Made by a program: the position numbers and the translations under genes. 64,000 nt of DNA. It comes from Collinsella sp. Its GTDB lineage: Bacteria > Actinomycetota > Coriobacteriia > Coriobacteriales > Coriobacteriaceae. Location of the stretch: positions 10,935-74,934 of the forward strand of contig DXMF01000002.1 in NCBI GenBank assembly GCA_019414345.1, written 5' to 3'. The first letter of the stretch is position 1, and each line of letters opens with the position of its first letter. The notes below the pieces were generated by a model. That model saw only the letters and a program-made list of their open reading frames with translations. It had not been told where the DNA came from and made no database searches. Shown one piece after another: positions 49,169-55,994 of the stretch.

Positions 49169-50203
49169 ATGTCCCATAGCGTTACCGATAGCACCGTCCT
49201 GCTGGGCCACGGCTCCGGCGGACAGATGATGAAGCGCATCATCGATGAGGTCTTTTTGGATGCCTTTGGGTCGCCCGAGCTGCTCGAAGGCAACGACGCC
49301 GGCGTCGCCGCGCTGCCCGCGAGCGGGCGCATCGCCATGTCGACCGACAGCTTTGTAGTCTCGCCGCAGTTCTTCCCCGGTGGCAACATCGGCCGTCTCG
49401 CCGTGTGCGGAACCGTCAACGACGTCGCGACCTCGGGCGCCAACGTGCGCTACCTATCGTGCGGCTTTATCCTCGAAGAGGGCTATCCCATGGATAAGCT
49501 CCGCCAGATTGTGCAGACGATGGCCGAGACGGCGCGCGAGGCGGGCGTGTCCATAATCACGGGCGACACTAAGGTGGTCGAGCGCGGCGGGGCCGACGGC
49601 GTCTATATCAATACCGCCGGCGTGGGCGAGGTGCCTGCGGGCGTGGCGCTCAGCGGCGCAAACTGCCAGCCCGGCGATGTCATCCTGGTCTCGGGTACAC
49701 TGGGCGACCACGGCATCGCTATCATGAGCCAACGCGAGGGCCTAGCGTTTTCGAGCACGATCGAAAGCGACGCCGCACCGCTCAACCACCTGATTGCCGA
49801 TGTGCTTGCCGCAGCACCCGACACACGCTGCTTTCGCGACCCCACGCGCGGTGGCCTGGCGTCCACACTCAACGAGTTTGCCCAGGCCAGCGGCGTTGCC
49901 ATGGAGATCGACGAGGACGATGTGCCCGTGCGCCCCGACGTGCAGGCCGCCTGCGAGATGCTCGGCTACGATGTGCTGCAGGTGGCAAACGAGGGCAAGA
50001 TGGTTGCCGTCGTGCCGGCCGAGCAAGCCGATGCCGCGCTGAGCGCCATGCGCGCCGCCCGCTACGGCGAGAATGCCGCCGTCATCGGTCGCGTGCTGCC
50101 GCTTGCCGAGGGCGCCCGTCCCGCCGTGCGCGTGCGCACCGGCTGGGGCTCGACCCGCATCCTCGACATGCTCGTGGGAGAGCAGCTGCCGAGAATTTGC
50201 TAA
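49169..50203 (+). CDS. hypE: Hydrogenase maturation protein HypE
   Basis: A 344-residue AIR-synthase-like ATPase that dehydrates the thiocarbamate on its C-terminal Cys to thiocyanate. LLGHGSGGQMMKR near the start, SVTPGDT-like SIITGDTKVVERG, DPTRGGLAS and the C-terminal PRIC with the acceptor Cys. It lies 84 bp after hypD. Confidence 0.97.
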   Translation: MSHSVTDSTVLLGHGSGGQMMKRIIDEVFLDAFGSPELLEGNDAGVAALPASGRIAMSTDSFVVSPQFFPGGNIGRLAVCGTVNDVATSGANVRYLSCGFILEEGYPMDKLRQIVQTMAETAREAGVSIITGDTKVVERGGADGVYINTAGVGEVPAGVALSGANCQPGDVILVSGTLGDHGIAIMSQREGLAFSSTIESDAAPLNHLIADVLAAAPDTRCFRDPTRGGLASTLNEFAQASGVAMEIDEDDVPVRPDVQAACEMLGYDVLQVANEGKMVAVVPAEQADAALSAMRAARYGENAAVIGRVLPLAEGARPAVRVRTGWGSTRILDMLVGEQLPRIC

Positions 50204-50307
50204 CGACAAAGGCTCAGGGCTATTAAAGATATTCAGATTCCAAACATGCCCGGCACGCATGCCCAGTATTATGAGGTGCGTTTTGAAACCCAATGACGGG
50301 AGCTTTC

Positions 50308-50976
50308 ATGGCAGCAGCTTTTTCCCATGTGATTTTTGATCTGGACGGCACCATCCTCAACACGCTCGAAGACCTGGCGGCCGCCGGCAACCATACCTGC
50401 GAGATGCACGGCTGGCCCACGTTTGCCGTTGACGAGTACCGCTACAAGGTGGGAAACGGCATGCTCAAGCTGGTTGAGCGCTTTATGCCTGCCGAGTATG
50501 CGGGCGACGGCCGTATGTTTGAGCAGACGCTTGCCGAGTTTAGGGCTTACTACGGCGAGCACAAGGAGGACCACACCGCCCCCTATGCCGGCACAATCGA
50601 GATGCTCGACCGTTTGCGCGCCGCGGGTGTGCAGCTTGCCGTGCTCACCAACAAGGACCACGTCTCGGCGGCTCCGCTTATCGAGAAGTATTTTGGTTCC
50701 GAGCGCTTTGCGCTGGTGCAGGGCCGTGTTGACGCGTTTCCGCCTAAGCCCGAAGCACCCGTCACGCTGCATGTGATGGAGGAGCTGGGCGCCGATCCGG
50801 CAACCACGCTCTATGTGGGCGATTCCAATGTCGATATCCTGACCGGTCACAACGCCGGCCTTAAGAGTGCGGGCGTCAGCTGGGGCTTCCGCGGCCGCGC
50901 AGAGCTGGAGTCCGCCGGCGCCGACTACGTGGTGGACACCCAGGACGAGCTAGCGGCGCTGATTCTGGGCGAGTAA
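50308..50976 (+). CDS. HAD-family phosphatase (phosphoglycolate phosphatase-like)
   Basis: A 222-residue HAD hydrolase: motif I FDLDGTILNT (Asp11, Asp13), alpha-helical cap, motif II LTNKD, motif III KPEAP and motif IV VGDSNVDI. Similar to Gph/PGP. ATG 50308 follows CGGGAG. Natural substrate uncertain. It lies downstream of hypE but separated by about 100 bp. Confidence 0.9.
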   Translation: MAAAFSHVIFDLDGTILNTLEDLAAAGNHTCEMHGWPTFAVDEYRYKVGNGMLKLVERFMPAEYAGDGRMFEQTLAEFRAYYGEHKEDHTAPYAGTIEMLDRLRAAGVQLAVLTNKDHVSAAPLIEKYFGSERFALVQGRVDAFPPKPEAPVTLHVMEELGADPATTLYVGDSNVDILTGHNAGLKSAGVSWGFRGRAELESAGADYVVDTQDELAALILGE

Positions 50977-51017
50977 CGAGCGACACTGCTTAACGCAGCT
51001 GCGACAATTCTTCCGCG

Positions 51018-51188
51018 CGGAAAGCGCATCCCGTTTTGGAGCTCCGGAATGGGATATGCTTTCCGTTTGAGGCGCATCAGGGAAACCGCATCCCGTTTCA
51101 GAGCAATATTCCGGGTCGCACTTTCCGCAACCAACCCCATCCGGAAACCGCGACCCGGAATTTGACCAAAAACCGGGTCGCATCTTCC
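51018..51188. repeat. Three GGAAA...TTTCC stem-loop units (family R, copies 5-7)
   Basis: Units at 51018-51065, 51080-51126 and 51141-51188, each GGAAA(g/c)CGCATCCCG type arms with 14-17 nt loops. Inner stem bases differ between units (ATCCC/GGGAT, GACCCGG/CCGGGTC) but pair. The gap 50977-51454 also holds A6 and the long element next to the lipoprotein gene; no gene visible. Confidence 0.75.
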
Positions 51189-51238
51189 CAAGCACTCGAT
51201 GCAACGCTGGCACAAGGAGTGTCCCCAACTGCCGCCTG

Positions 51239-51263
51239 GTCATTTAAGAACGTCCCCAATGAC
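51239..51263. repeat. GTCCCC-loop hairpin (family A, copy 6)
   Basis: GTCATT-TAAGAACGTCCCC-AATGAC, a single unit between the R cluster and the structured element. Confidence 0.7.
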
Positions 51264-51302
51264 TACAAGTGCCGCACCATGGCAACGACGCAGGTAGAGG
51301 AT

Positions 51303-51452
51303 GGACAGCGAGCGACGTCCAGGACGAACAAGTTGGCATGAAAAAGGCGAGGCATAGACCTTCTGGTCATGCCTCGCCTTTTGAATGACAAATTGTCGTC
51401 CTGGGCGGCGCGCAGCGTCAACTGGTTACGCGGTTCGTAGAACCGCGTAACC
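51303..51452 (-). ncRNA. Candidate structured RNA-like element after the lipoprotein gene
   Basis: Read on the minus strand: 12-bp hairpin GGTTACGCGGTTC/GAACCGCGTAACC two bases after the lipoprotein stop, head GACGCTGC, P1 CAGGACGA/TCGTCCTG, a constant TTTGTCATTCAAAAGG block, P2 (AAAGGCGAGGCAT...ATGCCTCGCCTTT) ending in TTTTT, then the tail CGTCGCTCGCTGTCC. P2 with its T run can act as the terminator of the lipoprotein gene. Copy at 54725-54874 is nearly identical except in P1 and the first hairpin, where both sides change together. Confidence 0.65.
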
Positions 51453-51454
51453 CC

Positions 51455-52012
51455 CTAGCCCAGCATTGCATCCATCATCTCGGAGTTGACGGAGTCGTCG
51501 GCAGACCACTCGCCATCGTCGTTGCAGGTGTACTTGAAGATAACCGTGGTCTTCCTGGGCTCGGTGGCCTTGGTCACATCGACCATAACCTGACCGGCCA
51601 TCTTGTACAGCTCGTCATCGGAAGGAACCGTGTCAAGCGCAGCGACCTTCTCCTGATACTGGGTGGAGAAGTCCTCGACGATCTTGTTCATAGACTTGCA
51701 GGTGATGGAGACCTCGGCGGTCGCGACACCCTTGTCTTCGTCGACCGTCACGTCGCCGATCTTGTAGTCAAAGCCCTCGAGATAGGTCTTGGCATACTCC
51801 TTGGGATCGATACCCAGCTGCTCGAACTCGTCACCCGAAGCCTCCTCCAGACCAGAGAGGAAGTCGTCGCCACCGTTCTTGACCTCGTCAAACTGAGTCG
51901 TAAGATCCTCGGTGATGAGCTCCTCAACCGAAGGACCTCCACAGCCGGAAAGCACGACCACACATGCAACCAAGACGGCCATGAGGGGTGCAAGCAGCAG
52001 CTTCTTTTTCAT
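51455..52012 (-). CDS. Putative lipoprotein of unknown function
   Basis: A 185-residue protein with a lipoprotein signal (MKKKLLLAP..., lipobox LSGC with Cys24) and a DUF-like outer domain rich in Asp/Glu/Lys and with internal CKSM...YTCND cysteines. Start 52012 follows GGGAGGAA. Its C-terminal domain resembles small substrate-binding or DUF5105-like domains common in Coriobacteriia/Firmicutes lipoproteins, which I cannot confirm. Stop codon is two bases before the structured element. Confidence 0.82.
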   Translation of the reverse strand: MKKKLLLAPLMAVLVACVVVLSGCGGPSVEELITEDLTTQFDEVKNGGDDFLSGLEEASGDEFEQLGIDPKEYAKTYLEGFDYKIGDVTVDEDKGVATAEVSITCKSMNKIVEDFSTQYQEKVAALDTVPSDDELYKMAGQVMVDVTKATEPRKTTVIFKYTCNDDGEWSADDSVNSEMMDAMLG

Positions 52013-52191
52013 GTTGTTCCTCCCAATGAGCGGCACTGCGCTTCCCAGACGCGGCGCACGTTGTAATAAGTAAGCCCATACTATCCGCTTATGAACACCC
52101 TCGGCAACGCGAAGGCACGGTCGGTTCGTTTTAGCGTCCGAACGGTTTGCAAGCCCGCCCAACGTGCAATAAAACGCTTTCCCGCGGTGCA

Positions 52192-52223
52192 ATAAAAAAG
52201 GTGGCCGGAAAACCCGACCACCC
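52192..52223 (-). terminator. Intrinsic terminator after the PTS IIA-Glc gene
   Basis: On the minus strand stem GGTGGTCGGG/CCGGCCACC with TTTT loop, followed by TTTTTTATT, about 25 bp after the IIA stop. Confidence 0.88.
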
Positions 52224-52248
52224 TTGCACATCCTTTGGATGCCGCAAT

Positions 52249-52785
52249 TTACTTGCGGACGACCTTAACGATGGCGTCACCGGCGGCGACAGCGGAGTCG
52301 GCCTCGACGGCGAGTTCGACATCGGCAAACTCGGCGGTGTTGGACACGGCCACGACGACGCAGTCCTTGTAACCGGCAGCAGCGATCTTGGCACGGTCGA
52401 TCTTGAGAATGGGCTGGCCGGCCTTCACGACGTCGTCGGCCTTGACGAAGCCCTCGAAGCCGTCGCCGTTCATGTTGACGGTATCGACGCCAACGTGCAC
52501 CAGAACCTCGATGCCGCTATCGGACTGCAAGCCCACGGCGTGACCCATGGTGACGGTCACCTTACCGTCGCAGGGAGCGTAGACCAGATCGTCCTCGGGC
52601 CACACGGCACAGCCCTTGCCCAGAACCTCGCCACCAAAGACGGGATCGGGCACGTCGGCCATCTTGATGACCTTGCCCTTGACGGGCGAGCACAGCACGT
52701 CGGCGCCAGCAGAAGCAGAGATGGAGGCCGGAGCAGCGGCAGCCGCGGGCTCAGCCTTCTTCTTGAACATGTCAAACAGACCCAT
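52249..52785 (-). CDS. PTS glucose-type EIIA (Crr-like)
   Basis: A 178-residue IIA-Glc domain with the family motifs VFGGEVLGKGCAVWPED, APCDGKV, and the phosphorylatable His in EVLVHVGVDTVNMNG. About 30 N-terminal residues form an Ala/Pro-rich leader. GAGGAG precedes ATG 52785. It is single-gene, so it could serve several glucose-family IIBC proteins elsewhere or a regulatory role. Confidence 0.92.
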   Translation of the reverse strand: MGLFDMFKKKAEPAAAAAPASISASAGADVLCSPVKGKVIKMADVPDPVFGGEVLGKGCAVWPEDDLVYAPCDGKVTVTMGHAVGLQSDSGIEVLVHVGVDTVNMNGDGFEGFVKADDVVKAGQPILKIDRAKIAAAGYKDCVVVAVSNTAEFADVELAVEADSAVAAGDAIVKVVRK

Positions 52786-52834
52786 ACGTTTTCTCCTCTT
52801 GATTAAGCGCAACGTTGTGCGCATGCCTACGGTA

Positions 52835-52840
52835 ATTATA
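52835..52840 (-). promoter_or_regulatory. Probable -10 box of the IIA-Glc gene
   Basis: TATAAT on the minus strand, 50 bp upstream of the start, with TTAGCA (52858-52863) 17 bp further up as a possible -35. In the rest of the 578-bp gap 52786-53363 I see a TGCTCGT/ACGAGCA hairpin near 52897, the repeats at 53057-53187 and the fic operator region. Confidence 0.5.
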
Positions 52841-53056
52841 GTGCCAAATGGTTCAAATGCTAAGGTGGGGACTCGAATCGCGAGCCCTTCCCGGTAGTGC
52901 TCGTGGGACGAGCATCTCCTTTGCATCGCTGGTCGATAAGCCGAGTATCGCCTGCGCACGGGACGGGCAGAAGCGGGTGCACCAAACCCGATACTTCTTT
53001 TCGCTCTCGAGTCCTGCCGCCGCCTTGTCCCTAACACTTCCTGACACCGATCGAAA

Positions 53057-53187
53057 CGTGCCAAAATAAACCCGTCCCTTTTTGGCAGGTTTGGCGAGTG
53101 TGGATTTTTGGACGCTTAACTAGCGAACGTGGATAATCTCCCACTTTGAGGCCGTCACCGAGCCAAAACGGGAGATTATCCGCTCTC
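53057..53187. repeat. Palindromic repeats: C-like hairpin and B2
   Basis: 53057-53089 pairs CGTGCCAAAA with TTTTTGGCAGG around a loop ending CCCGTCCCTT, similar to family C. 53123-53187 is B2: stem GGATAATCTCCC/GGGAGATTATCC with the loop block CTTTGAGGCC...GCCAAAA. Confidence 0.7.
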
Positions 53188-53266
53188 ATTTTGGATAACC
53201 CCCCCCCTGTACCAAGCCGAGCTCCATGGTCAAGTAATAACGACTTCTCGTCATTAGATTGTTTAC

Positions 53267-53334
53267 ATCAATTCTAATAACTATTTAATCCTTAAACTCG
53301 TTATTAGAATTGATATGATTAGCCTAATAACGAG
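53267..53334. promoter_or_regulatory. AT-rich overlapping palindromes upstream of fic
   Basis: Perfect 15-bp inverted repeat ATCAATTCTAATAAC (53267-53281; 53300-53314) overlapping a second, 11-bp pair CTCGTTATTAG (53298-53308) and CTAATAACGAG (53324-53334). More TAATAACGA/TCGTCATTA half-sites lie at 53235-53257. Composition is far more AT-rich than the rest of the window. A multi-site operator is likely. Confidence 0.6.
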
Positions 53335-53363
53335 TTTCCGGCACTAAAGATATGGAGGGCGCG

Positions 53364-54536
53364 ATGCAAATCGAGGAGAACGGCCAGGGAACGCTCCGCA
53401 ATAATCTATCGGGGAAATTGGCTTACTATTCGTTTTTTCCAACGCCCTTGCAATCATTGAGGCAGCTAAACCTCACCGAGGAAACCTATCGCACGCTTTC
53501 CGCATGCTCACGAAAGCTTGGAGAGCTTGAAGGCATGCTCTACTTTGTTCCCAACGCCGACATGTATCTGACAATGTACGTGCGCAAAGAAGCACTCCTT
53601 TCTTCGCAAATTGAGGGAACCCAGTGCACGTTTGACGACCTACTTAGTCCATCGCAAACACAACTCCATCATAAAGATGTCGCAGACGTCGTGAATTACG
53701 TCCGCGCTGTCGACCGCGGCGTAGAACTGCTCAAAAAGATGCCCTTGTGCACGAGACTTCTTAGGCAAGTTCATGCGGTCCTGCTGGACGGAGTGCGCGG
53801 AACGGAGAAGAATCCAGGCGAGCTGCGCTCCTCACAAAACTGGATTGGCCCCTCAGGCTGCACCATTGCAACCGCATCGTTTGTCCCTCCAAACATTGAA
53901 GATTTGAGTAACACGCTCCAGGACCTCGAACGCTTTATCAATGAGCCTCAAGTCGAAATGGATCCGATTGTGCGGGCGGCGCTCGTCCATTACCAATTTG
54001 AAACTGCCCATCCATTCCTAGACGGAAACGGTCGCCTGGGCAGGCTTCTCATTACACTTATGCTCATCAATGATGGCGTTCTTCATTCTTGCTTGTTCTA
54101 TCCATCGTTCCAGTTCAAGAAAAATCGAAGCGAGTACTACCGGCAACTCACATCCGTAAGGGAGAGGGGCACTTACGAGGAATGGATAGAGTTTTTCTGC
54201 AACAGTCTTCTCGAGAGTGCGAAGGACTCGGTAGGGTCTTTAAAAAACCTTGTTGACCTCCATAACCGTTCCACAGCAACCATTACCGAAAATCTCGGAA
54301 GGACCGCTGCAAACGGGCAAAGGCTGTTGGGCATTCTTGAAGAGCACCCCATCGTCGACACCGCATTCATCGCTGCCCAACTCGATATCGGCAGGAGTAC
54401 CGCGAGCTCGCTCGTCAAATCATTTGAAGAATTGGGTATCCTCCGTCCTCTCGACGAGTCAAGACAGAGATACCGGCAGTACGGGTATGAAGAGTATCTT
54501 TCGATTCTCAGGGAAGACGCCGAGCCGATTAGATAG
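53364..54536 (+). CDS. Fic-domain adenylyltransferase family protein with N-terminal inhibitory motif
   Basis: A 390-residue Fic protein. An N-terminal Fic_N region contains the autoinhibitory motif SxxxEG (SSQIEGTQ, about residues 83-90), the core has the full active site HPFLDGNGRLGR, and the C-terminal winged helix (about 310-390; LDIGRSTASSLVKSFEELGIL) may bind DNA. Such proteins transfer AMP to target proteins and are self-inhibited, so no antitoxin gene is needed. ATG 53364 follows GGAGGG. GC content is clearly lower than neighbours and repeats flank it, suggesting recent acquisition. Confidence 0.92.
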   Translation: MQIEENGQGTLRNNLSGKLAYYSFFPTPLQSLRQLNLTEETYRTLSACSRKLGELEGMLYFVPNADMYLTMYVRKEALLSSQIEGTQCTFDDLLSPSQTQLHHKDVADVVNYVRAVDRGVELLKKMPLCTRLLRQVHAVLLDGVRGTEKNPGELRSSQNWIGPSGCTIATASFVPPNIEDLSNTLQDLERFINEPQVEMDPIVRAALVHYQFETAHPFLDGNGRLGRLLITLMLINDGVLHSCLFYPSFQFKKNRSEYYRQLTSVRERGTYEEWIEFFCNSLLESAKDSVGSLKNLVDLHNRSTATITENLGRTAANGQRLLGILEEHPIVDTAFIAAQLDIGRSTASSLVKSFEELGILRPLDESRQRYRQYGYEEYLSILREDAEPIR

Positions 54537-54562
54537 GCACCGCAGCCCAAGCAAATTAAAGC

Positions 54563-54690
54563 GAGCGCGGATAATCTCCCACTTTGAGCCCGCACACAGG
54601 CCAAAACCGGGAGATTATCCACGCTCATTTCTGACTAGTCATTTAAGAACGTCCCCAATGACTACTCTAAGAACGTCCCCAATGCCCACC
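54563..54690. repeat. Palindromic repeats B3, A7 and A8 after fic
   Basis: B3 (54563-54626): arms GAGCGCGGATAATCTCCC and complement with one variation; outer bases differ from B1 and B2 on both sides. A7 (54637-54664): AGTCATT-TAAGAACGTCCCC-AATGACT. A8 (54664-54690) is a degenerate unit. Gap 54537-54873 holds only these and the structured element. Confidence 0.78.
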
Positions 54691-54724
54691 AATTCGGAGC
54701 AAAACAACGCCGCAAGTAGAGGAC

Positions 54725-54874
54725 GGACAGCGAGCGACGTCCAGAGCGAACAAGTTGGCATGAAAAAGGCGAGGCATAGACCTTCTGGTCATGCCTCGCC
54801 TTTTGAATGACAAATTGTCGCTCTGGGCGGCGCGCAGCGTCGACCGGTTACGGCGTTTGGTAAAACGCCGTAAC
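54725..54874 (-). ncRNA. Candidate structured RNA-like element fused to the pyrE stop
   Basis: Read on the minus strand, the last base of the pyrE TAG stop is the first base of the hairpin GTTACGGCGTTT/AAACGCCGTAAC. Then GACGCTGCGC, P1 CAGAGCGA/TCGCTCTG, constant TTTGTCATTCAAAAGG, P2 identical to the copy at 51303-51452, and tail CGTCGCTCGCTGTCC. Compared with that copy, P1 changes GGAC to AGAGC-type bases on one side with the matching change on the other. P2 with a T run can terminate pyrE. Confidence 0.65.
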
Positions 54875-55557
54875 TACTCCTGAGCTCCGTACTGCTCGTA
54901 GTAGGCGTCGATGGCGGTCTTGAGCTCGTCGTCGATGACAACCTTGCCGTCGATCTCGTGGTTGTAGAGGGTCTCGACGACCTCAGCCATGGAGACGATG
55001 CTCGCGACGGGGAAACCGTACTTGGCCTCGATCTCCTTCTGCGCGGTGGTCACACCGCCCTTGCCGACCTCCATGCGGTTGAGGGACACGATCAGGCCCT
55101 TGATCTCGACATCGGCAGCAGCCTTGACCTTGGGATAGGTCTCGTCGATGGACTTGCCGCTGGTGGTAACGTCCTCGACCATGACCACACGGTCGCCGTC
55201 CTTGGGCTCATAACCCAGCAGGTTGCCCTTATCGGCACCGTGGTCCTTGGCCTCCTTGCGGTCGCAGCAGTACTTGACCTCCTTGCCGTACAGCTCGTGG
55301 TAGGCAATTGCGGTCACGACGGCCAGCGGAATACCCTTGTAGGCCGGTCCAAACAGCACATCAAAGTCGTCGCCAAAGTTATCGTGGATGGCTTGGGCGT
55401 AATACTCGCCCAGCTTCTTGAGCTGATAGCCCGTCACGTAAGCGCCGGCGTTCATAAAGAACGGGGACTGACGGCCGCTCTTGAGCGTAAAGCTGCCGAA
55501 CTTAAGAACGTCGGACTCGACCATAAACTTGATGAACTCTTGCTTGTAAGCCTCCAT
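54874..55557 (-). CDS. pyrE: Orotate phosphoribosyltransferase
   Basis: A 227-residue PRTase converting orotate and PRPP to OMP in pyrimidine synthesis. PRPP motif VVMVEDVTTSGKS; family blocks FTLKSGRQSPFFMNAG and FGPAYKGIPLA. It stands alone here; other pyr genes are not adjacent. The stop codon is contiguous with the structured element. Confidence 0.96.
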   Translation of the reverse strand: MEAYKQEFIKFMVESDVLKFGSFTLKSGRQSPFFMNAGAYVTGYQLKKLGEYYAQAIHDNFGDDFDVLFGPAYKGIPLAVVTAIAYHELYGKEVKYCCDRKEAKDHGADKGNLLGYEPKDGDRVVMVEDVTTSGKSIDETYPKVKAAADVEIKGLIVSLNRMEVGKGGVTTAQKEIEAKYGFPVASIVSMAEVVETLYNHEIDGKVVIDDELKTAIDAYYEQYGAQE

Positions 55558-55783
55558 GCGGGCTCCTCTCGTAATCGCGTACGTGCCTTCCAGTTTAGCG
55601 CAGGCGAAGCGTCGATGCGGGCGCGCTTTGGGGCCACGGCATTCTGTAAAGGCTTTGTCAGGGGAAATGGTTTTCCGAACAATGGGGTTGACATGTCAAA
55701 CCCCCTCATCAAGAATACGGGCGGATTAAAAAGGGGTACGAGATACCCAAAGCGCGCTGCGCTCAGCCTTTAGGAGGTGTGCC

Positions 55784-55855
55784 ATGGAAGGCAGTCCTAG
55801 TCGAAAAACCTGCATGTCGCCCTCGGCACGCCGCGAGGACTCCGCACACGCATAA
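55784..55855 (+). CDS. Possible 23-codon leader peptide upstream of the Mg2+ ATPase
   Basis: ATG 55784 with an excellent site AGGAGG six bases upstream starts a 23-residue frame (MEGSPSRKTCMSPSARREDS plus AHA) rich in Ser, Arg and Pro. It ends 140 bp before the Mg2+ ATPase. Between them a family C hairpin (55879-55910) and other inverted sequences could give alternative structures. In Salmonella mgtA a short leader peptide couples Mg2+ to read-through; homology to it is not visible. It could also be a chance frame. Confidence 0.4.
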   Translation: MEGSPSRKTCMSPSARREDSAHA

Positions 55856-55878
55856 ACGCCACCGGCAGATCGCCAAAA

Positions 55879-55910
55879 CCACCACAAAGGCGCGCTGCAC
55901 CCTTTGTGGG
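55879..55910. repeat. Palindromic repeat, family C copy 5
   Basis: ACCACAAAGG/CCTTTGTGGg arms around CGCGCTGCAC. It lies between the leader frame and the Mg2+ ATPase. The loop differs from the other C copies. Confidence 0.65.
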
Positions 55911-55994
55911 CTCAAGAGCTTGACGTGAGCGACATCTAGGTTTTTTGAAGCAAATACGACACGTACGCTAACTCCCCTCAACAAGGAGGACCCT

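Noticed and set aside
53364..54536. Fic toxin-antitoxin module
   Set aside because: The inhibitory SxxxEG motif is inside the same protein and no small antitoxin gene precedes it.
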